In this document: in pieces, positions 1 through 7,503 of the stretch | How the letters are laid out: the number at the start of each line of letters is the position of its first letter | Numbering within the stretch: position 1 is the stretch's first letter | From: Microthrixaceae bacterium | Lineage (GTDB): Bacteria; Actinomycetota; Acidimicrobiia; Acidimicrobiales; Microtrichaceae | Direction of reading: 5' to 3' | Assembly: GCA_023957975.1 (NCBI GenBank) | Contig: JAMLGM010000002.1 | Coordinates: 248,001 to 312,000, forward strand | Length of the DNA: 64,000 nt | Notes under the pieces: generated by a model | Seen by the model: the letters and a program-made list of their open reading frames with translations, nothing else | Databases searched by the model: none | Told to the model about the DNA's origin: nothing | Program-made: the position numbers and the translations under genes

Positions 1-1557
1 GTGGGACGTAACGACTACAGCGATTTCTTGAACGGGGTTCGGACAACGAACGGTTTCGACGGTTTCAACCGGCCGGTATCGGTCACCCACACCAAGGGTG
101 CTTCCACGTTGTATAGCGATGTCGTGACCCGCGATAAGACCGGCCGGGTTGTGGACCGTAGCGTCAACGGGGTCGACCCGAGGCCGGGCAACCCGAACTA
201 TGTGTATGACGCTGCCGGTCGGTTGACGGACTGGTGGGAACGTGACGTGGCCGGATCGGCGAACGTGTCGGGGACGTATCGGTTCGCGTACTCGGGGTCG
301 AACTACACGACGACTTGCAACGGTGTGACGGGTGGGTCGAGTGTGGCGGGGAAGAACAGCAACCGGGTTGAGGAAACGTTGACGACATCTGGGGGTACGG
401 TGTCGAGTGTGTACTGCTACGACTACGCGGACCGGATCCGAAAGGTCGCGAAGAGCAGCGGTACCAACCCGTACACAGGCGGGTTCGTGTACGACGCTCA
501 TGGCAACACGACCACGGTTGGTGGTGACGTGATGAGTTTCGATGGCGCGAACCGGCATCTGAAAACGGTGAACGGTTCCACGACGGTGGAGTACAGCCGT
601 GATGCCGCTGATCGGATCGTCTCGCGGAAGGTGAACGGGACGGTGGTGTCGAAACAGGCGTACACCGGTGCTGGTGATTCCAGTGCGGTCACGTTGAACG
701 CTGCCGGGACGGTCACTGAGATCACCGTGGGCCTGGCTGGTGGCGGGTTGTATACGTGGCGGCCATCAGGTGGTGATGTGTGGTCTCATGGCAACACGCA
801 CGGGGATTTGGTGTTGACGTGTACGACAGCGGGTGTGCAAACCGGCACGATCGGAGCCTATGACCCGTTCGGTAACCCGTTGGGAGTTACCAGCATCGAT
901 AACAGTGCTGGGAACTTTGACTACGGCTGGCATGGGCAGGCCCAACGACCACTCGAACACGAAACCGGTATCCAAGCCACCATCGAGATGGGCGCCCGCC
1001 CCTACCAGCCAACACTCGGACGATTCCTCACCATCGACCCCATCGAAGGCGGAACACCCAACGACTACCTCTACGTCACCGACCCAATCAACGGCAACGA
1101 CCTAGATGGGCGAGGGACGAAAGACAAGAATCGATGGCGATATCAGATCTCGGAAGTCCCGGGATCTCTCGTATTCCGCGGCGATACTGGCGACTCGCGG
1201 GGCTCGCTGCTCACTCCATTGGAATGGACCACGTATACTCAGAGGTGGCAGGTCAAGATAACAGTTTATGATCCAAAGACACGACGATACTGGAGTCAAT
1301 ACCTCTACATCTCTGCCACAAGAAAGAAGTTCACTCAGGCAATATATAATCCGTTGAAGACGGGCGATCCGACCACACCAGGTCCATCGGCCACGTTCCA
1401 CAGAACGTCATGCGCGTTCGCGTACGGTGCATATACTTGGGATCGCGGGACGCGTGTTCCTTCAAACTATGCGTCAATCAGTCGAACTGAGATGGGAACC
1501 CATCTCTATGAGCGGAGCCTATGTCAGCGCATACAATCGACTATCTCGTATCCATGA
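1..1557 (+). CDS. RHS-repeat polymorphic toxin, C-terminal part (5' end outside window)
   Basis: RHS/YD-repeat proteins form a secreted shell that carries a variable C-terminal toxin. Seen: YD-type repeats (for example YVYDAAGR near residue 67) and the RHS core with RPYQPTLGRFLTIDPI near residues 332-347, ending in DLDGRG near 370. After the core, about 147 residues bear no resemblance to RHS repeats, and the DNA turns less GC-rich at the same point, as expected of an exchangeable toxin tip. I do not recognise the toxin fold. The frame is open at base 1, so the gene almost certainly starts upstream. Its TGA overlaps the next start as ATGA, suggesting translational coupling to a putative immunity gene. 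Confidence 0.9.
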   Translation: MGRNDYSDFLNGVRTTNGFDGFNRPVSVTHTKGASTLYSDVVTRDKTGRVVDRSVNGVDPRPGNPNYVYDAAGRLTDWWERDVAGSANVSGTYRFAYSGSNYTTTCNGVTGGSSVAGKNSNRVEETLTTSGGTVSSVYCYDYADRIRKVAKSSGTNPYTGGFVYDAHGNTTTVGGDVMSFDGANRHLKTVNGSTTVEYSRDAADRIVSRKVNGTVVSKQAYTGAGDSSAVTLNAAGTVTEITVGLAGGGLYTWRPSGGDVWSHGNTHGDLVLTCTTAGVQTGTIGAYDPFGNPLGVTSIDNSAGNFDYGWHGQAQRPLEHETGIQATIEMGARPYQPTLGRFLTIDPIEGGTPNDYLYVTDPINGNDLDGRGTKDKNRWRYQISEVPGSLVFRGDTGDSRGSLLTPLEWTTYTQRWQVKITVYDPKTRRYWSQYLYISATRKKFTQAIYNPLKTGDPTTPGPSATFHRTSCAFAYGAYTWDRGTRVPSNYASISRTEMGTHLYERSLCQRIQSTISYP

Positions 1558-2090
1558 AAAGTCGACGCTGCTGGGAGGCAGTATGCATCGGAATTCTCTC
1601 GCTATCTTCTGCTTCTTGTGTATCAGGCCATCAACTTGAAGCAGGGGGTACGTACCTCGAAATCGTGTATGGCGACTCTGGTCTCAATCTAAGAGTTGCT
1701 TCATGTGGACCCAAGGCGCAAAAGGTCGCCGTACTCCGGGTGGACGACCAAAACATTGACGAAATAAGGGTCGCAAATATGAAACTAGAAAGCGGACTAG
1801 ATCCAGAATGGGATAGTCCGTGGTCAATCGGCGAACTTGACGGTAATGGCGGCGACGGAGTGCTGAATCCAATTATCTCGTGGAGCTCCCCAGTTGACGC
1901 TGCGTTTATCGATGGTGCTCAAGAAGTGATTGTAACGCTAGTGAGACAGGAAGTTGGATCAGTATCGTACTCGCGTTCCTACGTGAGCGTTGTAGTTCCG
2001 GTAAACGCGTTTGATGGTAGGCACGCATATATTGATGAGTTCGGCGATTACGTTGAGCCTGGACCTGATGGTCGATTTGAATGTACATAG
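1554..2090 (+). CDS. Small lipoprotein, candidate immunity protein for the RHS tip
   Basis: The 178-residue product starts at the ATG that overlaps the RHS stop codon; an in-frame ATG at 1521 is possible but would bury the signal peptide. The start chosen gives a typical lipoprotein leader: MKSRR, a hydrophobic stretch, then SSASC as lipobox with Cys near residue 22. The mature part is acidic and of unknown fold. Immunity genes normally sit directly after the toxin tip, and lipoprotein immunity proteins are known, so position suggests that role. GC is lower than the rest of the window. Function is inferred from position only. Confidence 0.6.
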   Translation: MKSRRCWEAVCIGILSLSSASCVSGHQLEAGGTYLEIVYGDSGLNLRVASCGPKAQKVAVLRVDDQNIDEIRVANMKLESGLDPEWDSPWSIGELDGNGGDGVLNPIISWSSPVDAAFIDGAQEVIVTLVRQEVGSVSYSRSYVSVVVPVNAFDGRHAYIDEFGDYVEPGPDGRFECT

Positions 2091-2138
2091 TGAAGACTTC
2101 GCAAGGCAAAAGTCCACAACAATTGATGTGCCAGATGG

Positions 2139-2489
2139 ATGGTTCTGCGGTGGAACGGGGAGCTAAATTGCAAGGAAGCTGCTGGTGCCCTTGGGTCTAT
2201 AATGGTAGACTGGGTGCCAGATCGTGCTGTAACCGGCTGGCGAAGGAACACTGCATTCAGCACCGGAAACAGGTTCTTTATAGTTGGATTGAGATCCATG
2301 GAAGAGATATACCTGGCTGATATTGTTACGCCCGACGGCGGGTATGGGATCGCACCGGTCCGGTATCTTTTCAGATATAAGGACGCAAATGGGGTGGATC
2401 GGATATTCAAAGTAGCCTTTGGAACATTCCTTGCGTGGTCAATTGATGGGGCCTTGGCCAGGGGGAGTCGTGCCACTGGCGGTCTGTAG
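2139..2489 (+). CDS. Hypothetical protein downstream of RHS
   Basis: A 116-residue reading frame with no recognised domain and no signal peptide. Its stop is followed after 3 nt by the next start, so it forms a tight run with the two small genes after it. The start is uncertain: the frame is closed just upstream (TGA at 2124-2126), while another frame over 2068-2166 reads as plausible protein, so an indel may have split a longer gene. Low GC and position suggest part of the toxin/immunity debris usual behind RHS tips. Confidence 0.4.
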   Translation: MVLRWNGELNCKEAAGALGSIMVDWVPDRAVTGWRRNTAFSTGNRFFIVGLRSMEEIYLADIVTPDGGYGIAPVRYLFRYKDANGVDRIFKVAFGTFLAWSIDGALARGSRATGGL

Positions 2490-2492
2490 ATC

Positions 2493-2714
2493 ATGGATTC
2501 CGTAGTCGGGGCATTTGCGAGGATCGTAACGTGGGTAGTGGGAATGGTACTTGTCGCTCAAGGTTGCGCGGTCGTCGGTGGTTTCGTATGGCTCAGAGCC
2601 GATGGCTATATTAGCTGGATCGACGTCTCAATCGGTGTTGTCGGTGGCATGGCGCTCAGTGTGATTGGTGTATGCACCATTCGATTCGTCGACCGCCGAC
2701 TGAAGGCGACCTAG
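2493..2714 (+). CDS. Small two-helix membrane protein
   Basis: A 73-residue protein with two strongly hydrophobic stretches (about residues 8-32 and 42-64) and a basic C-terminal tail (RRLKAT). No family recognised. It lies 3 nt after the preceding gene and 1 nt before the next, so the three are probably co-transcribed. In a toxin/immunity neighbourhood a small membrane protein may protect against an envelope-acting toxin, but nothing in the sequence proves this. Confidence 0.5.
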   Translation: MDSVVGAFARIVTWVVGMVLVAQGCAVVGGFVWLRADGYISWIDVSIGVVGGMALSVIGVCTIRFVDRRLKAT

Positions 2715-2715
2715 A

Positions 2716-3003
2716 ATGAGAGAACGCTGTCAGCGTGAGTGGGAATCACTTGCAATCGTTTCAATGAGGCAGGCAGCGGCTGAGCGCGCTGGTAATGATT
2801 CCCTCGGGACAGCAATCGCTGGATCGGACAACTACGGCAGACATCTAGAGGTGTCGCTGTTCGGCAATCCAAACGATATATATATAAATATGAACTATTC
2901 CGTGCATCAGTCCGGTGCGCCCATAGTGAAGCGGATATCAATTCTGTATTCGCGGGACGCATGTCCGACGTCGCTGATCGCCCAGAGGTGCTCTCGGCCG
3001 TGA
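2716..3003 (+). CDS. Hypothetical protein, probably frameshifted near its 3' end
   Basis: The 95-residue frame ends at 3003, but another frame (open across 2930-3125, ATG at 2961, stop 3123-3125) continues with a convincing protein-like stretch including SRLRKENRVFGIDWDP. The simplest reading is one gene of about 135 residues interrupted by a single-base indel near 2940-2990; a second small overlapping gene is the alternative. No family recognised. Confidence 0.4.
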   Translation: MRERCQREWESLAIVSMRQAAAERAGNDSLGTAIAGSDNYGRHLEVSLFGNPNDIYINMNYSVHQSGAPIVKRISILYSRDACPTSLIAQRCSRP

Positions 3004-3176
3004 TCAGCCGGCTCAGGAAAGAGAATCGAGTATTTGGTATCGATTGGGATCCGACATGGAGGGCTGAGTTCCAGCGACAGGAATCGGCTGCAGATCCATT
3101 GACACCGCCATTCGGTCAGGAGTGAGAGTGCCCCAACAGGAGAATCTCTCTCGTGTAGACTTGGAGAGTTTTCGGG

Positions 3177-3522
3177 ATGATAGATGAGATTGTGGGGTTG
3201 ATCGGACGGGATGCCGATGGCAACGAGGCGGCGTTCATGACGTGGGGTCGAGTGCTACACCACGACGATCCGTCGATTGAATCGCTGGTGTTGCGCTACT
3301 CCAAAGGATGTAGCCTGAGAAGTGAACTCGCGTCCGTCGACGCTCGTAGCAAGTCTTCGCCAGATTTCGACTGCGCAGTACTTCTACGAAGGATTGACCA
3401 GTTGTATCGTGGAGCTGTCCCGTGCTCGTCTCGATAGCGAATGGAGCGGCAATGCTCGGCAACGGGTCCTGGGCCTCAAGGACATCTACTTCTGCCGCTA
3501 TCTGGACTCCGACGATGACTGA
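3177..3522 (+). pseudogene. Frameshifted small gene, possible immunity-type protein
   Basis: Starts at ATG 3177 and reads well for about 55 residues (MIDEIVGLIGRDADG...), then degrades in that frame and stops at 3437. The +1 frame takes over around 3340 and reads well to the TGA at 3520-3522 (…ELSRARLDSEWSGNARQRV…FCRYLDSDDD). Together they give one protein of about 115 residues broken by one indel. The acidic composition fits a small immunity-like protein, but the family is not recognised. Confidence 0.45.
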
Positions 3523-3621
3523 GGCTCGGACAGCGGCGAGAGATTGGTGGCGACGAACCGTTGGATAGTTATAGCGATGCTGCAGCCGATGATGAATTGC
3601 TGCCGTAGCGCTGTCCGTCGT

Positions 3622-3732
3622 GACCCACGCGCTGCGTGGACGTTGCGCTGACGTACCGGAACATTTGTTGCAGTAGGGCGTTCGTGTTGTGGTAGACGCT
3701 GAACCCCAACGCGGCTGGCCAAGCCCTCGCTC
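3622..3732. repeat. Imperfect direct repeat, upstream copy (tail of the AlbA_2 regulator gene)
   Basis: Bases 3622-3652 are nearly identical to 5299-5329, the last codons of the AlbA_2-type gene (DPRAAWTLR-stop). The match continues through an operator-like block (3653-3676 versus 5330-5353), and short matches extend to CCAAGCCCTCGCTC at 3719-3732 versus 5401-5414, which is the 3' tip of the acyl-CoA dehydrogenase gene. The copy is a remnant: nothing upstream of it codes for the rest of the regulator. Confidence 0.75.
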
Positions 3733-3876
3733 AGTTCGTACCATTACGGCTACAGGACCTTCGCTGAGTGCAAGGAACTGTTGGCCGAGCGCAAGACGAT
3801 CCACTACCCGGTCGGTTCTTCGGAGTTCGAGACCTGCAACGTCACGCAGCCGGCGACCAGCGTTTCGGACGCGTGA
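3703..3876 (+). pseudogene. Fragment of an unidentified gene
   Basis: An open frame without a convincing start codon ends at TGA 3874-3876. Its last 46 residues look like genuine protein (…YRTFAECKELLAERKTIHYP…). It begins inside the repeat fragment at 3622-3732, so it is probably a gene tail left by recombination. Family not recognised. The rest of 3523-3900 shows nothing else supportable. Confidence 0.3.
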
Positions 3877-3900
3877 CAGTTCGACGGCTGATACTGAAAC

Positions 3901-3923
3901 CTACTGTAAAAATGTTACAGTAG
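3901..3923. promoter_or_regulatory. Perfect palindromic operator before the AlbA_2 regulator gene
   Basis: Arms CTACTGTAA and TTACAGTAG (9 bp, perfect) are separated by AAATG, ending 4 nt before the ATG at 3928. Related half-sites (CTACTG/CAGTAG, GGAACATTTGTT) occur at 5330-5353 after the gene and at 3653-3676 before it. Position and the HTH at the C-terminus of the encoded protein suggest autoregulation. Confidence 0.6.
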
Positions 3924-3927
3924 ATCC

Positions 3928-5328
3928 ATGGTTCCTGGCGATGTCGACCGTGCGCTTGCCCTTCCCCCAGACGAGGCGGCGGAGCGGCTGAGCGTCTTGC
4001 CCGAGGATCAGTGGTTCGAACGCAAGGCAGGTCGCATCAGCGCGCGAGACCTTGCAGTTCCGTTGATAGCGATGGCGAATGCCGAGGGCGGCTACGTCGC
4101 TGTTGGCATTCACGACGGCGTTGTCGATGGAGTCGCAGCACCCCATATCAACGCGTTGCGACAGGCGGCGCAGGACTTTACGTCCCCTGTCGTGCGGTGT
4201 ACCGCGACCGAGTTTGAGGTCTCGGACGGTCGGGTGGTGCTCGTGTTTCGAATCGATCCCGGCGAGCATGTCCACGAGACGACCAAGGGAGACGTCTATC
4301 TCCGAGTGGGCGACGAGTCGCGAAAGCTCGGCTATTCGCAACGCCGAGAGCTGGAGTTCGATCGAGGCAGCACCCCCTTCGACGGAACCGCTGTCGAGGC
4401 CCACGTCGATGACCTCGACCAGAACCAGGTCGGTGCTTATCAGACGTCGATTGGTTCACAGACGCCCAGAGACATGCTTGCTGCCCGCGATCTCCTGACC
4501 CGTGACGGTCGTTTGACGGTCGCCGGATGGCTGCTCTTTGCGGAGCGTCCTCAATCACTGTTTCCGAGCGCCTCAGTGCGTGTGCTGCGATACGCGGCCG
4601 TTCGTCGTGGTACCGGGTCGGCGATGTCGCTGTATGAAGGCGGTGACACCCGATGTGTTGGTTCAATCCCGGAGCAGATCAGTCAGGCCGCAGAAGTGAT
4701 CGAACGATGGGTGCCGAAGGTGGAGGCACTCGCTCGTAGCGGCCGATTCGAACCACGCTCGATCATTCCTCGGGATGTCTGGCTCGAAGGACTCGTCAAC
4801 GCGGTGCTCCATCGCTCGTACTCCATGGCCGGAGACCACGTTCGTGTCGAGATCTTCCCGAATCGCATTGAGATCGAGAACCCGGGCCGCTTTCCGGGTC
4901 TCGCCGATCCGTCCGAACCGTTGTCGATCAGCCGCTATGCCCGCAATCCCCGTATCGTTCGCGTGTGCTCCGACCTTGGAATTGCCCGTGAACTCGGCGA
5001 GGGCATTCGACGCATCTTCGCCGACATGCGGATGCTCGGCCTCGCCGACCCGATCTACACCCAAGGCAGTGGATCGGTCCGCCTCGTACTGTCTGCTGCA
5101 GACGCCCTCGACGAGACAGTCCGCGCAAGCCTGAGCAAGGCTGCCCGCCAGATTCTCGACGTGCTTCGCCTCGAAGGCCGGCCGCTGAGCACTGGGCAGG
5201 TGGCCGACCTCGCCGGGGTGGCGCGCCCGACCGCATCTCGGCATCTGCAAACGCTTCGTGACCTCGGACTGGTCGACTGGGACGGGCAGAGCCCTCGCGA
5301 CCCACGCGCTGCGTGGACGTTGCGCTGA
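3928..5328 (+). CDS. AlbA_2 / HATPase_c_4 / HTH transcriptional regulator (RecG-like helicase-related family)
   Basis: A 466-residue member of the family annotated as putative DNA-binding or RecG-related regulators. N-terminal AlbA_2 (Schlafen-type) domain about 15-140 with WFERKAGRIS and a glycine-rich GGYVAVGIHDG; a central part with the HATPase_c_4 signature near 290-330 (GLVNAVLHRSY, IEIENPGRFPG); and a winged-helix HTH at about 400-466 (TGQVADLAGVARPTASRHLQ). A perfect 23-bp palindrome sits directly before the ATG and relatives of it flank the 3' end, so it probably controls its own transcription. No clear Shine-Dalgarno is visible because the operator occupies that place. Target genes are unknown. 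Confidence 0.8.
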   Translation: MVPGDVDRALALPPDEAAERLSVLPEDQWFERKAGRISARDLAVPLIAMANAEGGYVAVGIHDGVVDGVAAPHINALRQAAQDFTSPVVRCTATEFEVSDGRVVLVFRIDPGEHVHETTKGDVYLRVGDESRKLGYSQRRELEFDRGSTPFDGTAVEAHVDDLDQNQVGAYQTSIGSQTPRDMLAARDLLTRDGRLTVAGWLLFAERPQSLFPSASVRVLRYAAVRRGTGSAMSLYEGGDTRCVGSIPEQISQAAEVIERWVPKVEALARSGRFEPRSIIPRDVWLEGLVNAVLHRSYSMAGDHVRVEIFPNRIEIENPGRFPGLADPSEPLSISRYARNPRIVRVCSDLGIARELGEGIRRIFADMRMLGLADPIYTQGSGSVRLVLSAADALDETVRASLSKAARQILDVLRLEGRPLSTGQVADLAGVARPTASRHLQTLRDLGLVDWDGQSPRDPRAAWTLR

Positions 5329-5414
5329 CCTACTGGAACATTTGTTTCAGTAGATGTTCCAGGACCTGTTGCAGTAGACGCTGAACGTCAGCGTGGGAGG
5401 CCAAGCCCTCGCTC
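5299..5414. repeat. Imperfect direct repeat, downstream copy
   Basis: Partner of 3622-3732. It spans the last codons of the regulator gene, the 60-bp intergenic gap and the 3' end of the leftward acyl-CoA dehydrogenase gene. The gap holds an operator-like element at 5330-5353 (CTACTG … CAGTAG) and a further CAGTAG half-site at 5372-5377. Confidence 0.7.
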
Positions 5415-6584
5415 GGCGATGGTGTTGCGTTGGATCTCGTCGGTGCCGCCGCCGAGGCGGAGTCCGGGGGCGAACAAGAAGCGGTCAGCGAAGGCCTCGG
5501 CGTGCTCGTCGTCGGTCACCATTCCTCGTGCGCCCAGCAGGTCCAGCGCGGTGTTGGCGCTGAGCCGGGCATGTTCGGAGTAGGAGAGCTTTGCGACTGA
5601 GGCTCCTGCGGGTATCGCCGCGATTCGTGCGCCGACGAGATCGAGGAGCTTCTCGCGTGTGTGCGCTCGGGCGAGGTTCTGGCGGACGATCGGATCGCGG
5701 TCGAGGCCGAGGTCGCGGGCGAGCTGTTGCAATGCGGTCGAGGACCGTGCGCTCGTGCCGCCGCCGATCGCCGAGCGTTCGCTCGTCAACATGACCCGCA
5801 AAACGTCGAAGCCACCGCCGAGGTTGCCGATCAACGCGTCGTGAGGAACGAATGCGTCGTTGAGGAACACCTCGTTGAAGTGATACCCACCCGACATCTG
5901 GCGCAGGGGTCGCACAACGACCTCGGGTTGGTTCATGTCGAGTGCGAAACAGCTCAACCCGCCACGGCCGGCGATCGACCGGTCGGCGCGGGCGATGAGA
6001 ATGGCGTAGTCGGCACTCACCGCCCCGGAGGTCCAGACCTTTTGGCCGTTCATCGTCCAGCCGCGATCGGTCGGCGTGGCGAGTGTCTGCACGTTGGTTA
6101 GATCGCTGCCGGCGTCGGGCTCGGACAGCAACTGACACCACGACTGGTCGCCCCGCACGATGTGGGGAAGGTGGCGCAGGCGTTGGTCGTCGGTACCGAA
6201 GCGCAACAGCACCGGCGGCACCATCTCCAAGGCGATCGACAACATCTTGGTCGATACCCCGAACTGCGCGGCTTCCTCGGCGATGATCTCGCTTTGCCAA
6301 CTCGGTGCGCCCTGGCCGCCGTACTCGACGGGCCACGACCTGCCGGCCCACCCTGCGTCGAAGAGGCGCCGTTGCCAGGCGCGCGTGACCTCGAGCGCGC
6401 GGCGTTCGCGCGACTCGAACTCCTCGCGGGTCGGAGCCGACACGACGTGGATCGCCGAGAAGTCCTCGGCGCTGCCCTTGGCTGGCGCATTGGCGTTGAG
6501 CCAGGCCCTGACCTCGGCACGGAAGGCGTCGCGCTCGCTGGTGGAGCGCTGCGTCGCGCCCTGTTCGTCGTTCTCGTTCGTCAT
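5388..6584 (-). CDS. Acyl-CoA dehydrogenase
   Basis: FAD-dependent alpha,beta-dehydrogenation of an acyl-CoA thioester, substrate unknown. The 398-residue length is normal. Seen: WPVEYGGQGAPSWQ in the N-terminal domain, the flavin/substrate motif CQLLSEPDAGSDL, WTMNGQKVWTSGA, and the C-terminal GGGTDEIQRNTIAERGLGLP typical of the family. Start chosen at the ATG 6584, which overlaps the stop of the preceding amidohydrolase gene by 4 bp (ATGA); the open frame continues upstream but only as a shadow of that gene. Last gene of a leftward three-gene operon with two amidohydrolases. Confidence 0.9.
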   Translation of the reverse strand: MTNENDEQGATQRSTSERDAFRAEVRAWLNANAPAKGSAEDFSAIHVVSAPTREEFESRERRALEVTRAWQRRLFDAGWAGRSWPVEYGGQGAPSWQSEIIAEEAAQFGVSTKMLSIALEMVPPVLLRFGTDDQRLRHLPHIVRGDQSWCQLLSEPDAGSDLTNVQTLATPTDRGWTMNGQKVWTSGAVSADYAILIARADRSIAGRGGLSCFALDMNQPEVVVRPLRQMSGGYHFNEVFLNDAFVPHDALIGNLGGGFDVLRVMLTSERSAIGGGTSARSSTALQQLARDLGLDRDPIVRQNLARAHTREKLLDLVGARIAAIPAGASVAKLSYSEHARLSANTALDLLGARGMVTDDEHAEAFADRFLFAPGLRLGGGTDEIQRNTIAERGLGLPR

Positions 6585-7486
6585 GACGGTCCTTCGATGC
6601 GGAGAACCCGGGCGGCGTTCCCGTAGAGAAACTTCGGCCACACCTCGTCGCGAAACCCGACCGCTGGCAGTTCCCCGAAGATGCGTTCGAGGCTGAGGCC
6701 CATCGGGAAGTAGCCGCCGTACATGATTCGATCGGCGCCGCGGGTGTTGGCGTATTGCACGATCTCGGTGGGGTAGTGCTTCGGGGCGAACGCGGAGGTG
6801 GAGTAGTGCAGGTTCGGCCACTTGACCATGAGCTTCACGGCGAGGTCGACCCATGGCTCGGCACCGTGTCGCATGACGACGACCAACTCGGGAAACTCGT
6901 ACACCACCCGGTCGAGCAGTTCGACCTTTTGTGCATCCGACGGAACCCGCGGCCCGGCGATTCCGACCGTGATGAACACCGGCAGGCCGAGCTCCACGCA
7001 CTTGGCGTAGATCGGAAACATCCGTGCACCGTCGATGGGCGTACGCGACGCCGTGCCGTGGGGAAACAACGACACCGCTCGCAGGTTGTATCGCTCGTGG
7101 GCATCCACCAGACGCCGGAGTGCCCCGGTGCCTTCGTCGGGATCGAGGGTGATCGAGGCGACGAAGCGGTCGGGGTGGCGTTCGAGTGCGGTGGCGACCG
7201 CCTCGGGGTTGGCGCCGAGACTGACGAGGCCGACCTCGACGCCGAAACGGTCCATCTCCGCGAGGGTCACGGCGACGGAATCGAAACGGTCGCCGTGGAG
7301 CTCGGGGACGTCGTGGAACATGTAGCTCGCCGGCATCGCCATGGTCTTCGACTCGTCGTCGCGGACCCGCTGACGCACCGATGCGTAGAGCTGATCGGGA
7401 TCGGTGGGGAACCCGATCAACGTGTCGATCGTCGCTCCGCCATAGCCGCCGAACCGCGTCGGGTCGGGCGAGGTCTGCTCGGTCAT
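6581..7486 (-). CDS. Amidohydrolase-2 family protein with degenerate metal site
   Basis: A 301-residue TIM-barrel amidohydrolase-2 relative. Seen: IDTLIGFPTDPDQ at the place of the usual HxH strand, SLGANPEAVATALERHPDRF, VVVMRHGAEPW with the barrel histidine, and RIMYGGYFPMGLSLERIF where most members have a G/S-D-x-P motif with the catalytic Asp. The loss of HxH and of that Asp suggests altered or no hydrolase chemistry; it may act as a decarboxylase-like or structural partner. An in-frame GTG at 7507 would overlap the upstream stop as GTGA and add seven residues; ATG 7486 is chosen conservatively. Downstream it overlaps the dehydrogenase start. Confidence 0.75.
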   Translation of the reverse strand: MTEQTSPDPTRFGGYGGATIDTLIGFPTDPDQLYASVRQRVRDDESKTMAMPASYMFHDVPELHGDRFDSVAVTLAEMDRFGVEVGLVSLGANPEAVATALERHPDRFVASITLDPDEGTGALRRLVDAHERYNLRAVSLFPHGTASRTPIDGARMFPIYAKCVELGLPVFITVGIAGPRVPSDAQKVELLDRVVYEFPELVVVMRHGAEPWVDLAVKLMVKWPNLHYSTSAFAPKHYPTEIVQYANTRGADRIMYGGYFPMGLSLERIFGELPAVGFRDEVWPKFLYGNAARVLRIEGPS

Positions 7487-7503
7487 ATGAGCGCCGTGCG
7501 CAC

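Noticed and set aside
3689..3991. A 100-codon frame upstream of the AlbA_2 gene
   Set aside because: Arg/Ser-rich and running through the palindromic operator into the regulator gene; not credible.
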